Below are positions 12,051 to 24,806 of a stretch of 64,000 bases of DNA, piece after piece (positions within the stretch are counted from its first letter, which is position 1; each line of letters begins with the position of its first letter). Under the pieces are notes generated by a model. The model had not been told where the DNA came from. It worked only from the letters and a program-made list of their open reading frames with translations, and did not search any database. Origin of the DNA: Baylisascaris procyonis. Its lineage: Eukaryota; Nematoda; Chromadorea; Rhabditida; Ascarididae. The stretch spans positions 682,001-746,000 of the forward strand of contig JAZARR010000213.1 in the NCBI GenBank assembly GCA_037389465.1, in the 5' to 3' direction. The position numbers were made by a program, and so were the translations under genes.

Positions 12051-15000
12051 ATGTGCGTATATTGAATGTGTCACTGTTTCTGCTGTCTAAACGCTGCAAA
12101 AACCTTACCTAATTTCTATTACAACTTCTATACTCTACATTCTTGTTGCACTTTCTAAAGCGATAATTGAATTACTATATTAGCGCCGATCTGTTATTGT
12201 AACACGTTATTGTTATCGTAACACATTATTGACGTTATTATAACACATTATTGAATAAGGATTTATGTTGAGGTCTCTCCAAATATTCGCCTACAATTAT
12301 TGTTGATATTCGCACACGAACATTACGCCCTTTCCAAGGATGATTTGCATAAATTAAGTGCTGCTTCGTTGAGTGCGCTGTTGAACTCAACCGAAATATC
12401 ATTCAACGATAAAATCGATATCGTTAATATCGCATTACTTTGGTATATATTTTATTGTTATTCAATTACTTTTATAGTATATATTTTATATTTGATCTTT
12501 TTAATTACTTTTTCTTACTGTATTTTACTTTGTTTTCCTAAAATGTTAAAATTAGAGCTGTATATCAACAGTAATTTTGTTGCTATATCTGCAAGCCTTA
12601 TGCATAATTTACATTTTTGCATTTTACAAAAATAAATGAAATGTCTTTTAAGGGTATTTTTCATTTCCGTTTAAAACAATTGAATATATTTCTATATATG
12701 AGATATTCATTTCAGGTTTCCTTTCACTTACTTGTAGATATTTAGTTGCAATTAATTAACTACCACTATGCTGTAGTCATGCAAAGTCGTGGAAAAAGAT
12801 GAAATATTTTTGAGTATATTTCTTTCTCAAAGCATAGATTCTCCTCTATTTGAAGGTTGAAGGATCAACGTCATAAGGCTTCGATCGATGAGGTGTTGAG
12901 TTCGATTCGCATTCAGAATCTATCCGAAACGGAACGTCAAGCATTTATCGATCATCTGAAGCGTCGATTCGCCGATGCGGATCCTGATTCTCGAAAAACG
13001 CTTCACGTTTATAGTGACGATCAGTGTCGTGTAATCGTGAGTGGTGATCCACAGAAATATATTCGCTCAAGTGGAGTTATCGTACCATCACCAACCAAAT
13101 CAATGTATTTTTTAAATCATAGCTTTCTTATCTCTCCTCTTTGATCATATGTATCTTAAACTTCGGCGATTTCATTTCATCATTCATATTGAAATTGCTC
13201 ATCGATGCAATACTTGACATCGCTGTGGAAATTCCAAAAGAAACATCTCGGAAGTATTTCATTAATTTGAAGCATTCATTTATGTTTAGCAGTAATTTTT
13301 TTTTCTTAAAAAGATATGAAAATATCGAATCAAATAGGAAAAGATTTTTATAAGTTTGTCTTTTTTTATTTCATTTCACTAGGAGTAGTTACAATCTTTT
13401 GCCTGAGCACTTTTCTTTCAATAAAATCGTTCGAGTTTTTCTTTTCATTGCGCGTTTTGCGCACTTTGAATATATTTTATATACCTTAATAGAGAGTATA
13501 TATTCGTGGGATCGTTGAAAATCGCTAAGAAGGGAGGTGATTTTCACTGAAAGTGATTACATAAATAGAAGATGCTTGATGCATGCATTCCCTTCCATGT
13601 TTCGAAGGAGGGGAAACACTTCTTGCTAGATCGTTATCGCTTCGACTTCATTTTCTTTGAGATTCGAAAATGGCGTTGGCGCTTAACAAGTACTAAATTG
13701 CATTTCATTTAAACTGTTTTTTTTTTCAGGTTAATATCTAATAATGTCGAATCTCTGCAATCTGCCGATTCTAAACAAAAATCTGATCTATCCAATATCG
13801 ATAAACTCGCTAAACTTCCAAACATCACCACTAATGTAAGTCAATAGTCGATTGATTATTACTTTTCATCTAATTTAGGGGACTAATTATTCATTAAAAT
13901 GAAACATTTTGATCTATAGGAAGGGTTGAGAATTTAAAAAGAAGTGAATTGAGTGAAAACAATTTCAAAATTGAGTAAAAAAAATTTCTTTTATTTAAAT
14001 AAATTAGTGTAGCATTATCGAAGAGGATCACATAAATATAATTTATTTCCTTATCATTGAAGCAATTTTTTTAGCTTCATAATTCTATATGAAAATCATC
14101 TCTTCTATGAGGTGAAAAAAATTAGCCTTCGTTTATTAGTTTGTTTTAATGTTTTTACTAGATTAAGGCTCTTTCATTTGCATATAAAACATTTCGCTTA
14201 AGAGGGAAACAACTAAGCGTATTATTACACAACAGCGATGGAAGAATTCTTTCAATAGGTATTTCTACGCCACCTATGAAGACTAGTAGATTCCCCCTTC
14301 GACAATCTCATAACCAAAAAGAAGTTTTGCTTAGGGAAATTGTGGGTGGCAATTCTAACCGTTGGTCAGTATATGACTTTCATCGATGCAGTTACCTACT
14401 TTATTGCCTATCGGATAGTTGGATTAGGCAACATGATCTCATTCAATAAAACTCTTTGATTATCTGAATAACGCATACCTATTTATTAAGTAATTTCTGT
14501 GACATTATTTCAGAGTTCATCGAATATTATAAATCGCCCACAATCAAATCAACAGGTACAAAATATCATCTTATTTTCTTTATTTTTGCTTGAATTATAT
14601 ATCGTGTAAGTTGTGTTAAGTATAGTTTAGCAAACGAAGAGAAATAACCGTGAAACTTTAGATTTCTTTATTGGTTATTGAGGAGCCTTGAAGAGCCGGA
14701 GCGATGGAATTTGTTCGAACGGCTACACTTAGGTCGATTACGGACCGCATGCCTAGAAATTTTTTTCTAAATAAAATTCGCTAATTTCATTCCAAATTTT
14801 TATGGATTGTGATGAAAAATTTCCATTGATTCATATCGTAGAGTTTTTTCAAGTATAGAACAGTGATTGAAATATGAAAGTTGCAACTTATGCAGATCAT
14901 TGCGATTGCTTTTCTTCATCGAAAGAATTTTTTGATGATTTTTAGTCATCGCCAATAACAGTGTATTGGCTTTATGGAACATCGTAAAATATACAACATG

Positions 15001-18000
15001 AATGGAATATAAATTAAAAAATTATGAACAAATAAGAAAATATTTAGCTGTAATTAATTACTAATTAAAGCTCATGAAATTCTGGTTTATTGATAATTAT
15101 AAGTTATGATATGGTATTCTTGTTTCGAGAAGATCTCATATTATTTCTGATTTGATCTTAACTCTAAAAATTTGAAAATTCGTTGGGAAACCTACTAATA
15201 AACGAGGTCGATTCATGCTTATCGTAGTAATTTCTCGCCACAAGTAACATCATCCAACTTTATATAATATAGCTTATGCGAAAAGAGTCATTGTTTGAGC
15301 GTTAACTTCTGCAGTTCATGCAACAAAGTCACGACCTCAATGAAGGACGCTTATCAACTGCTATTTATCAAAAATCACCTCACGAATCCGTCATACCCAG
15401 CCTCTACAATACAGCAGTTTCAACTCCGATGAGTGGGCGCTTGCACAGCCAGTACTCCTCACGCCGAGATGAAGAGCTACTTCAAATGGGTTTCAATCAA
15501 CAATCATCGCCTAATCCATATCAACTCAATATCGGCCATGGAGGCCAATCTCTAGCTGGCATCAGCGAGACTGGATTTAATTCTTACGGATCATATGGCA
15601 GCAGTGGACAATTGCTCCCAGGAGTTCCTCAGCAGCAACACAGTCAATTCGAAGGTCGTGTAAGCGTTCGGCCATCCGATTCGCTTCCAAAGTCACCCGT
15701 CATCACGGCGCAAGAGTTTAATCCCCTGAAAACTCAGAAGAGGAGTAGTACGAGTCGTTCTCAACAACAACCATTTCACAGCGACATGAATCGCCCGACA
15801 ACTAACTGCAGTACCGCGTATGTATTGTATACTGATGTTACCAGTGTTTGAAATTGACAGCCTTATTAATTCTTTTTTATCTATATGCGGGCATAAATTA
15901 AGGTGATTTGTAAATAAATGTAGTCAGAACCAATTATTTCGATCAGTCGATAACTGGGTTCTGCTTTGGTTTAGGTGATGTTACACCGAGGTGGTATTCG
16001 TAGGGTACGGGGTGCGATCTACCGGAATCAGTTTCTGCAGCTTTTAAAGGATGTTTCTTCTAATAAAGTCGAGTGATGGTTCTTCCTAGATATACTTGAG
16101 AGAATGTGAAGTTGTTACTTGAGGATGGATCTTCGATATGCATGTTAAGGCTAGCCAACAAAATGACATGGAAATTTTGTTCGCCTTCAAAAATAAAGAA
16201 ATATTAGCAGAGGATGAAAATAGCGTCCGATTGCTACATCGAATCCAAAAGAGCTTAAGTTATTGCATTACAGGTTAAGAATCAATAATTTAGATGTATC
16301 TTTGCAGTAAGATGCCCACATTTGCGAACACTGCTGTGATGAGTAGTTCTCAGCGTGCAAAAAGCGGTGAGTTACATAAGTAAAACAACAAAACCGTCTA
16401 TTGTTTTGTAATTACATCTTTTACTTTCATCCTAGAGAGTGTTGCATAATGCGCATTTTGCAATATTTTCCAACTTTTTTTTTTCAAAAGAAGCTCAGTT
16501 TATTGTGACTAAAATTGTGCGGAACGCATTTGTTAACGTTTTTTATGACATGAAAGGCAACGAAAGGGAAAAACAACTAGAGGAGCTATAATATTATAAT
16601 AATGTGTTCATGAAATTGACTGAAGTAATTTAATTGTTAATTCAGGTTCCAAGCATATCGCAGAGAAAAGGAATACGAAATATAGTGAGACGCCTTCAGT
16701 GGATTCATCCAATGTAAGTACTTTTCAGTGAGATGCGATCACTCAGGGGTTTTGGTTTTTCTATGTGAGCTAATGGATCTGTCTACTCACTAGGGTGTTT
16801 GATCCGTGAAGGCAGTTGAATTAATTTACATCATTCAAGATAACATCTGCGAGTAATGAGGTTCGACAGCACGATCGACACCTGTTGACTAGGCTATTTG
16901 CAGTAAGGCGGTTGACTGAGGCCTAACGCAATTCCCTCATTTATGTAAATTTATAATCATTGCTTAGTATATCATTCATGCTTACATATAGGAATGGCTG
17001 TAAAGATGACTGGCAGAGACAACAACAGAAAGATTTTTTTATTACCTGGATGAAGTGTCTTTGTGGTTGGAAACGAATGCGGGGAAGCCATCCTCTCTCA
17101 CTCTGTCTCTCTCTCTATTATTGGAATGGATCATTGCGTGATACCTGATATACTTGATAGCATACCCGATGTACCTGATAACCTGATAACAGCTCTTATA
17201 GACATACCCGATAACAGCCATTCCTTCAGTCTACTTTAGGTTTCATCTGAAAGATGATTTAAATAAATGAGATTAGATAACCAACATCCGAAAACTGCAA
17301 TAACTTGTATCGATATCAACAAGTAATTGCAGATTAAAGAAACGAAGACGATGTCACAGGTGGGTAGCGTTCGATCCGTTGCCGATTCAAAGGAAAACAC
17401 AGGAAGTAGTGCCGGTTCTATAAAGGCCCTTCCGGTTTCAAAATCTCGCAGTACAAGTTCAGAGTAAGTATTTTAAATTGTTTCATCATGAAATCTCTTA
17501 TATTTACCTGCGCAGGTTTAACTTCTATAAAACCTATCACTTCTCCTAGGTAGTTTTGCCAGTCTGGTAATTGCTTGTAGAAGTGAGGAGACCGTTATGT
17601 GCGAAACTGGCATTCCGCAAAATGCGTCTTTCGTATCGGCGTAACCGTTGCGTTTTTCTTCACTCGGTTCATTCATTTTGGTATATACAGTGATTGATGA
17701 GTTCATCCGTCGGTTCGAAATTACATCAATGATCGAGGGAATAGCTAGGGCGAAGCGTATTGTGGCATGGTAGATGACCATGTGTATGGTCTTATTTCAG
17801 ATTGTATACAGTGAAGTAAAAATCAAAAACAAACACTCACAGTTTTATTGCCACACTGCAAAGCATGTTGCAGAAACCAGGATTAGATGAAACGAGAGAA
17901 CGTAACGAGATGGGAGGACTGAAAAGGGGCAAGAGTAGGCGGGAAGGGGGAGGGAGGGAGCAATGACCATCGTTTCCACTGAAACGAGCGTTATTTAACA

Positions 18001-19287
18001 AAGAAAAATGGAATTACCGAACTGGGCAGTACTCGACAATACACTCTGTCGGGATGATTCAAATAATGGATTTTGTAGAGGTGGAGGGCAAACGATTATT
18101 CAACAGCCAATGCTGCTGCATTCAATAAACTTGGCACAGTAAGTCCGATCTGTGCAAAATGCGACTCTGAAACGGATTCCGTAGAGGTGGGGGGGGGGGG
18201 GCTGAAAATGAAATGAAAGGATATTGTCAGAAGCGATGGTGCTCCTCTCTAATAAGCCAATATTCCTTCCTCACCTTTAAACTCGTAGTAATTTCCAGCA
18301 ATCTAAACGTTAAATTGGGTGATAATCACAGCGTCGGTAGATATTTCCGTGCATACAAATTGTCCATAAGAAGGTAAAAATTGCAGAAAGCAACGATCAA
18401 CAAATTCACCGATCATTTGCACAACTGCACGTCCAGCTCGATCACCGATGATGGAAACGGCGCGTGCTTCAACGCCATCATCAAGCTCAGAACAAGGAAG
18501 CAGCACCTCCTCGAATGATGCGTGTAAGCCTTTAATTTCCTACCCGAAAGGGTAAAACAAGACTTCCAGCATTTTTAGTTGAAACTGAAGGTTGTGAATG
18601 ATATTCATATTGAAGGCGTTAACAGCAGTCGATGAACAGATAATTACCACTTTAGTTGCTGATAAATAAACTGATGGACAACGTTGAACATGATGTAAGA
18701 ATAGGAAGCTAAGGGTGGAAAGAAGAGGGGGGGGGGGCGCTGGCATATCTCGAAACATCACAAAATTTTCTCAACGCGCGCTTTTTTTGCGGGTTTTGAA
18801 GCACATATAGGGTTGAAATGTTGGAAGAAGTAATTTTCAAGGTTTGAAGCCATTTTGATTTTTTTCAAAGGATTGCGTCAAAGAGTCCAGACTTAGGCGG
18901 ATAAATGAGAGGAGCGGATCGAATGACTGATCTACAATGAGTATCACAAATAGCGAGTGCATTCCAAAGATATCGGATAACAGATAAAGCAATCGGATAC
19001 AAATTAAAAGCCTCTTGAGATCTCTAGGTCTGACACCTATTGAGATCTTGAAGTCTAACTCCTATTGAGGTCCTGAAGTCTGTTTAAGTTTCTTGAAAGA
19101 TGAAAAGAAGTTTTTGAATTGAGAGAATATTTTATTCCACAATATTTCGTAAATTTTTGTCGTTCTATTGCACAAATTTCCAGCATCGACACAAACTGCA
19201 CGATCATTACATTCTAAGACGGGCAATGCATCCGAGGCGCATATCCTTCGTGAAATCATCGTGAAGACGAAACGTAAAAAGAAGTGA
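9912..19287 (+). CDS. BTB-BACK domain protein with long Ser/Gln-rich tail
   Basis: Exons: 9912-10115, 10579-10674, 11699-11863, 12273-12442, 12856-13104, 13730-13835, 14514-14555, 15315-15817, 16308-16366, 16646-16713, 17333-17463, 18387-18523 and 19184-19287 (TGA). All phases agree, giving about 680 residues. Residues about 35-130 read as a divergent BTB fold (RFVDVEIVCDKQKDYVHSLV, then IIDWMYSGEIEFNVEHL and ALGIEELHTELQSYLL). Residues about 145-270 read as a BACK domain (IFAHEHYALSKDDLHKLS, then IVNIALLWLKDQ). No kelch repeats follow. The tail is low-complexity Ser/Gln/Asn and ends with KRKKK. BTB-BACK proteins usually serve as substrate adaptors of Cullin-3 ubiquitin ligases; that role is inferred here. 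A 60-base in-frame exon (18079-18138) may be optional. Some acceptors are AAG or GAG. Confidence 0.85.
12018..12043. repeat. (GA)n microsatellite
   Basis: Thirteen uninterrupted AG/GA dinucleotides lie in the third intron of the BTB-BACK gene. It is simple sequence; no function is evident. Confidence 0.95.
18990..19082. repeat. Short tandem repeat in the last BTB intron
   Basis: Three degenerate copies of a roughly 27-30 base unit with the core ctattgagatcttgaagtct, the first copy being the most diverged. They lie in the intron before the terminal exon at 19184. Confidence 0.6.
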
Positions 19288-19374
19288 TAGACTTGTGGAT
19301 TATCTCCACTCATAGTATTAAAGCATCATAATTCAATGCTCAGCAACTCGTGATTTTACTTTGATCCCTTAAAC

Positions 19375-19380
19375 AATAAA
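19375..19380 (+). terminator. Candidate poly(A) signal of the BTB-BACK gene
   Basis: An AATAAA hexamer lies 88 bases after the TGA at 19285-19287, in AT-rich DNA. Position and sequence suit a polyadenylation signal. The hexamer is common in DNA of this composition, so support is modest. Confidence 0.35.
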
Positions 19381-20161
19381 CATTTTGGCTTAGTTCTTTG
19401 CTGAAGCAAATTCATCACCATCTTAGAATATGCAATTCGTAGTAAACGATGAAAGCTCCGGTCGGAACTATTAGTTGATCTTATCTTCCACATTCCAATG
19501 AGGGGCATCCATGACCAGGTATATTCGCTTCTTTCATTTCTTCGAGTTGAAACTGCTTAAGCTTATCCTCAGGTCTAGTTGACTAAAGTGATAGACCCCT
19601 GCAAAGAAATCAAAAAATTTAGGAAGCAAGTTAAGGTGGACAATAGATAGCAGAAGGGGAGAGATTTCAATTCATCTCAGATTTTCATAGGGGCTGTCGC
19701 TTGATGGCAGGAGAATTGATCCATTCCCAACTTCGAAAAAATGAAAAGAAAAATATTTAAAGGCAGGGTGAAAATTCGCATAAATTTTGCATCGATCGAT
19801 CTTTCACTTCACGTCAGTCCTTTAATCCCTAAAAACGAATCTTTGTGAAAGAAATGCGCCAGCGGTCACGTTTTATTTAAATTTTTAGGAAACTTGTTAT
19901 TGGCTGGTAACCGAAGAATTGGTTAGGAAAGGTGGATGTAAATGTGGATCCTCTGAAGCGCATTTCCATGTGTTTATTTAAGTACTTTTTTACATAGTTG
20001 TATTTTATATGTATATAATTTTATTGATCAGATACTAACGGTAAACGGGATGTTCCATAAAAATTTGCATGAGGAGACATCATATAATTATATGCAATCA
20101 GCTATCATGAACAGGCAGAATTTGCTTAAAGATTAGGTATATAGGGCCGCAGAATCTCTAG

Positions 20162-20611
20162 TCGACATTGCGGTCTGCAAGCAGCAAGAAAGCTTCGTCT
20201 TCCTCTTCGTCTATCGGAATGGCGTCGAGCAACCAATGGTCCAACAGCTCCAACTGGAACAACGCCAGCAACTTCAACAACAACATGAACAATTTCAACA
20301 GCAACTTCAACAACTTCAACAGCAACTTCAGCAGCAACAGCTTCAACAACAACCTCAACAGCTCCTTGAACAACTTCAGCAACTCTCTCAACAACCTCAA
20401 CAACAACTTGAACAACCTCAACAACCTCAATAACAATCTCAACTACCTCAACAACAGTCTCAGCAGCCTCAACAATAACCTCAACAACCTCAGCAACTTC
20501 AACAACAGCAGCAACTTCAACAACAGCAGCAACTTCAACAACAGCAGCAACTTCAACAGCAATTTCAACAACTTCAACAACAATTTTAGCAACAGCAACA
20601 ACTTTAATCGC
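20162..20611 (+). CDS. Asn/Ser-rich low-complexity (prion-like) exon
   Basis: A 450-base segment lies between a ctctag acceptor and a strong CGC/gtaagt donor, open in one frame throughout and phase 0 at both ends. It begins STLRSASSKKASSSSSSIG and then becomes almost pure Asn, Ser, Phe and Leu (NFNNN, NFNSN, NNLNN units). Three exact 18-base units encode NFNNSS near 20497-20556. In the +1 frame the same DNA reads Gln-rich (QLQQQ) but meets TAA at 20431. C/T changes that make stops in the Gln frame are silent AAC/AAT changes in the Asn frame, which favours the Asn/Ser reading. It cannot be joined in phase to the last BTB exon, which already ends in TGA. It may be an N-terminal exon of the CPEB-like gene downstream; many CPEB proteins (Orb2, Aplysia CPEB) carry Q/N-rich N-termini. 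That link is inference. Confidence 0.6.
20240..20606. repeat. CAA/CAG-type trinucleotide-derived repeat
   Basis: Nearly every base fits caa, cag, ctt or cct triplets, including exact 18-base tandem units near 20497-20556. It forms the body of the low-complexity exon and would be prone to length change. Confidence 0.9.
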
Positions 20612-21215
20612 GTAAGTGCCAGCTTCTAAAATTTCATTTGAAGTTTCATAGCTAATTTTCTTGGCTGAGAGTTCAGGAAATCTTGCAACTCAGCTGTCGT
20701 GATGTCAGAGTGATACCAATATTTTCGATATCAAGCAGCTTTCGAGGCGGCTATGTTTTTTATTCAGTGGATTAGAATACTACTGCCGGAATACTGCTTG
20801 TGCCTAAAACATCAGAGTTGTGAGAATTTATCGTTGAGGTATGGGTAGAAATGAGCGAAGAGCGATGCTGTATGTGAAATGCGGTGTTTCCATCGTCTAC
20901 TCTGCACAAAGTGTTTCGCTTCTCATTCCATCTGACAGGGTTGTGTCGCCAGGAGAGGGCACGATGTGCTCTCTGGTAGCGCTCGGAACTGCATCTGTAC
21001 TTGTTTCATTGGATGGACTTATTCCGTCTTAAGCAGCAATAGCGTTTAGAACAGAGATCAGAGCCGTGTGAACTGTTTTATCTACGAGTAGCAGTTTAAC
21101 AAGCGTTCATAGTGAGCGAAGTTTCTGGTTGTGAGATCCGAAAAACTTAGAAGGGCACGGGTTGATTACGAATCGTCAATGCAGGACAAAAGCTTTATTA
21201 CGTGATGGGGAAATA

Positions 21216-21395
21216 TTATCCTTTTATCACAAACAAAACGATTTCGGCGGTTGAGGAGAGTGCACTGAATAGGCCATAGAACCATATTCGGAGTTTAGCG
21301 TAAACAAGATCGGTTTCACAGATGCAAGCTGCATTATGACGGAGTGTTGCCGTTTCACCGTTGTAGTAACGCAGTTCATTTTCAGAACTTTTAAA
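21216..21395 (-). CDS. Candidate terminal exon, - strand, one membrane-like segment
   Basis: On the reverse strand a tcctcgcag acceptor precedes exactly 60 codons ending in TAA. The reading starts FKSSENELRYYNGETATLRH and continues with two Cys (ACIC). It ends with a hydrophobic run (IWFYGLFSALSS, then EIVLFVIKG) that could be a membrane helix. No family is recognised and no firm upstream exon was found. It lies opposite the likely intron of a + strand gene, so it may be a nested gene or a chance open frame. Confidence 0.25.
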   Translation of the reverse strand, partial: FKSSENELRYYNGETATLRHNAACICETDLVYAKLRIWFYGLFSALSSTAEIVLFVIKG

Positions 21396-21861
21396 CTGCG
21401 AGGATCATTTCGATCGCACATTCTTCCATCAGGCGAATGTTGTAATGGTGTGCAGTTGTAGAAATAAAATGAATTAAAAAACTACTTTGTACGTCGCATA
21501 CGGTGCAGCATCGGCCAATTACACAGTAAGACATTTGCTGTTGTTGCATTATCTGATGCGTGAGGGGCGAGTAGACTGAAACCCGCTTACGGTAGCTAAT
21601 CGATAAACACTGAGGTGTGGTCAGCATGGAGTGCGAGATGATATTTCCTAGAAATCGAGATTATTGTTCGTCCGTTAGGGACATTTCGGCAAGGTTGGCT
21701 TCAAGTACCGTCGAGTCGTTTTGTTAACTCCTACCCCCTCCTACGTCCTCAGTCGAGCTAAGAGAGCAGGATATGTTGCGCAGAGCATGTTGCACAGTGT
21801 GAATTTGAGGGTAGCATAGGGATGGCAATGTGCTGCTTATGGGGACGTATCTCTGCGATTT

Positions 21862-22039
21862 TCAGATCTCTCGAGAAATTGTTTGTAGGCACTCCGGACT
21901 TTCGGACCTTCTGCCTTCTGATTCGCTGAGCGGCGTCAATATGCTGTGAGGTGTATCGTCAGCTGTGCTCCCTTCTTCAGAATCAGTGACAGCAGTCTTG
22001 ATCACCTGTGGAGTTCGGAATGGGAATCTTGCAAGCCCT
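21862..22039 (-). CDS. Candidate terminal exon, - strand, acidic Ser/Glu-rich
   Basis: On the reverse strand a taatgttgcag acceptor precedes one leftover base and 59 codons ending in TGA. The reading runs GLARFPFRTPQVIKTAVTDS and then SEEGSTADDTPHSILTPLSE, with TISREI at the end. The acidic Ser/Thr-rich composition is typical of a disordered cytoplasmic tail. No family is recognised. It ends in its own stop, so it and the exon at 21216-21395 cannot both be the last exon of one transcript in these frames. Confidence 0.3.
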
Positions 22040-24806
22040 CTGCAACATTAACGTGACAGTAAATATCAACGGGACTGTCTTGGTGGGTTGTTTCGGAACA
22101 GGTACGGGGTGTCCACAATTCAAGAAGACTCGAAATATTCTTGCAATTGTTTATAGCTGTGCGTCTGTGCAATAAATCACTTTTCCTTTTATTCTTCCCT
22201 CCTCTCCTCTGCCCCTCCCCTCCTTCCAAAGAGACAGTGGATCAAGGGAGAAAATGCATTACTTGAAAAAATGCCCTGCTCGGCAGCAACGGAGTTTCTA
22301 CCAACTTTGCGACTCTGCCCATTTTTCTTCTTTCGTTGTCGAATGAACTCTGGTGGCCAGGGGGGAGGTGAGATTTAATCTAGCTACGGTCGCTTCGGTG
22401 GTATCTCTTTCAAAAGATCCGAAAAAAAAAACCACTGATTGTATGCTATGGCCTATACCAGATCTTAATAAGCCATCAACTTCCAGGACACTGACAAATT
22501 TCATCGAAAACGTCGCATTAGATGGCTTTAACAGCCCCTTTATTCTGGCTCTGAGATGCAGTCACATACAACTATTTGACGCCAATATATTCCGCACTCA
22601 ACAACGACGTTAAAGAGAGATGATTTGCTCATAACTGGTTGTTGATCATAGGATGAAATGACATCGGTAAGGAATACGATAGATTTTTTGTTGTTGCTGA
22701 AATAAGGACGCAAAATGAAGAATGCGATAGTGATGATCAAAAATCGTGGTTTGATTGAACAGAAAGTCGAACATTTTTCGAGGTCTGAATGTTTAGGTGA
22801 CCGAGAACGCAGAAACCCTAAACATTCAAATGATATCAATTATAGATTTTGTTTCACACTTAGCTGAGCCGAAACTGAGAAAAGACTATGAAGGTAGCGT
22901 TATGTCATTGTCGTTTAGGGAAAAATCACATTCATCTACTATGTTCAAATGCAAATCATTTGCTTTAAGATCTTTCTGCATACATTATTACACCCTCCAT
23001 CACAACCTGCGCCGTAGATCACTATTAGTAGATCATAGGGTCGCATGCGCTCAATTTCCCGTATTAATCAAGCAATTTAGTCTACTTGCACAGCCTTTAA
23101 CGGAGCATAGACATAGAGGAAAGTATGCTCTGATTTCGGTCGCGAACAAGAGTGGATTTAATCAAGATCCTTCCTCCCCCCTTCCCCAAATCATTGGTCT
23201 TTACGAGTAAACGGAAACGCCCTACATCCGCTCACTCTTTACAATACCACACAATAATGCGTTATGATGCACTATATGGTTTCAAGTCCTACGCAACTGC
23301 TAGGTTGATCATCTTCTACATCTTTGATCTTCTCGCTGAAACGCTCGCATACGAAAATATCAAATCATATACACTTGTTGCTTCGCGTTTTTGTTTAATC
23401 CTCGTTGACGCAATACTAGAAATTTGTAACAAAAAGAAACTGAAGTTTATGAATTTTTGAGTATTTTCAGCTGCTTTCTCTGTTAATTAACTTGTGTTGG
23501 GAATTGCCAACTTGTTCGAGTATCGTATGACAATCTCACTGGCAAACGAATTGTATAGATCATAACGAACGGTAAGCTTCCGTTGCAAAGGTACAAGAAA
23601 CGCTTGTATCGAAGTAAGCATAGCGACGGATGAAAAACGAACGGGGTGTTTGCATCCTAGAAATTTCGGTTTTTGAGTATTTTCGCGAAGCTTCAGTTTA
23701 GTTGTTGTGATTAAAGGCACAGTTATCATCATTGATGCAATAGCAAACGACTATTGCCAATCATATGTTAAAGCTTATGGTGCAAATCAATGGCACAGGT
23801 TCATGTGAAAATTCGCGGCACTATTGGGTGTGGAGATACGTCCCCAACTGCAATGGAATTAAGGGGTTATAGATCAGAGCTGTTTTTCGTTGTTTTTTCC
23901 TACCTAGGGTCTTTAAAGGCGGCTTCGGGGATCTTGAAGGGTAGGAAATCCGGGAGGGGGGAGGGCATATCTCCTTCACCTCCCGCTCTTCTACTGCGCG
24001 TATATACACAGTGAGCAAGCACCTCTACACTACGATATGATTTCAGCCAAGGTGGACGTACCCGCGAGTAAGCACTTTTTAATTTCAAATATGCAGTAGG
24101 TGTAGCGGTCTGGTGTAGGTGATGTCGACGAAATAAATAAATAGAAAAGGGTATTAAAATTTTGCATGAAACATTAAAAAAATATACCACCAAAATAAAG
24201 GGGGACGTAGACTTAGAGGGAAAAATAGGCGAGAAGGAAATGAAGACGGCTTAGAGCAACATGATTAGTGCAAGGTGGACGATAAAAAACACAGAGGGGG
24301 TTCGATGCCGAAGAAAAGATGGTGGGAGGGGATCAGAGGATTCCGCGATTAGAAATAGGAAGGTATAGACATTTAGACATTTAGGAAGGTATAGACATAT
24401 AAATAGACATTTAGCTAAATTTTAAGCAGTTTTAACTACATAAATCCTACTTAACTAAGGAAAGAAACAGTAGAATTTCACAGTCGTATTAAAGCGGTCT
24501 AAAGGAAATGCTATATACGATTGAGGAATTAGGCATTCGTTTCACTGCTATTTTCTTATTTCCTTTTTTTGTTTTCTCTATATTCATTTTTTTCATTACG
24601 TTGAACTTTACGATTTTTTTTTGGAATGGGAAATTTTTATGAAAATTGTGAAATGAATGAGTTGGAAAATGATTTATTGTGATTTCCAAGAGAACATTCA
24701 AATACGAGTGCATTTCCCACTCTACAATTTAGCGAAAATTTTGATTGTGTGGAGAAATATATGGCCTATATGAGATGATATTTTGCTTGATTTTATTCAT
24801 TTACAG

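Larger units (their letters stand above)
20612..24806. other. Long stretch with only weak - strand exon candidates
   Basis: If the low-complexity exon belongs to the CPEB-like gene, this is intron. No first CPEB RRM (VFVGGLP-type) could be found on the + strand. Two - strand segments with protein-like composition are listed separately. The + strand open stretch 22797-23210 has no splice support and unremarkable composition. A small tandem duplication (tatagacattta motif) lies near 24363-24415. Confidence 0.45.

Noticed and set aside
18298..18386. Extending the BTB exon at 18387 upstream to a tttccag acceptor
   Set aside because: The extended frame meets TAA, and the gtaaaaattgcag between would be an impossibly short intron; the ttgcag acceptor at 18386 fits phase instead.
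20158..20442. Leu-rich reverse-strand frame
   Set aside because: It is the complement of the CAA/CAG-type repeat; the + strand Asn/Ser exon has splice support and explains it.
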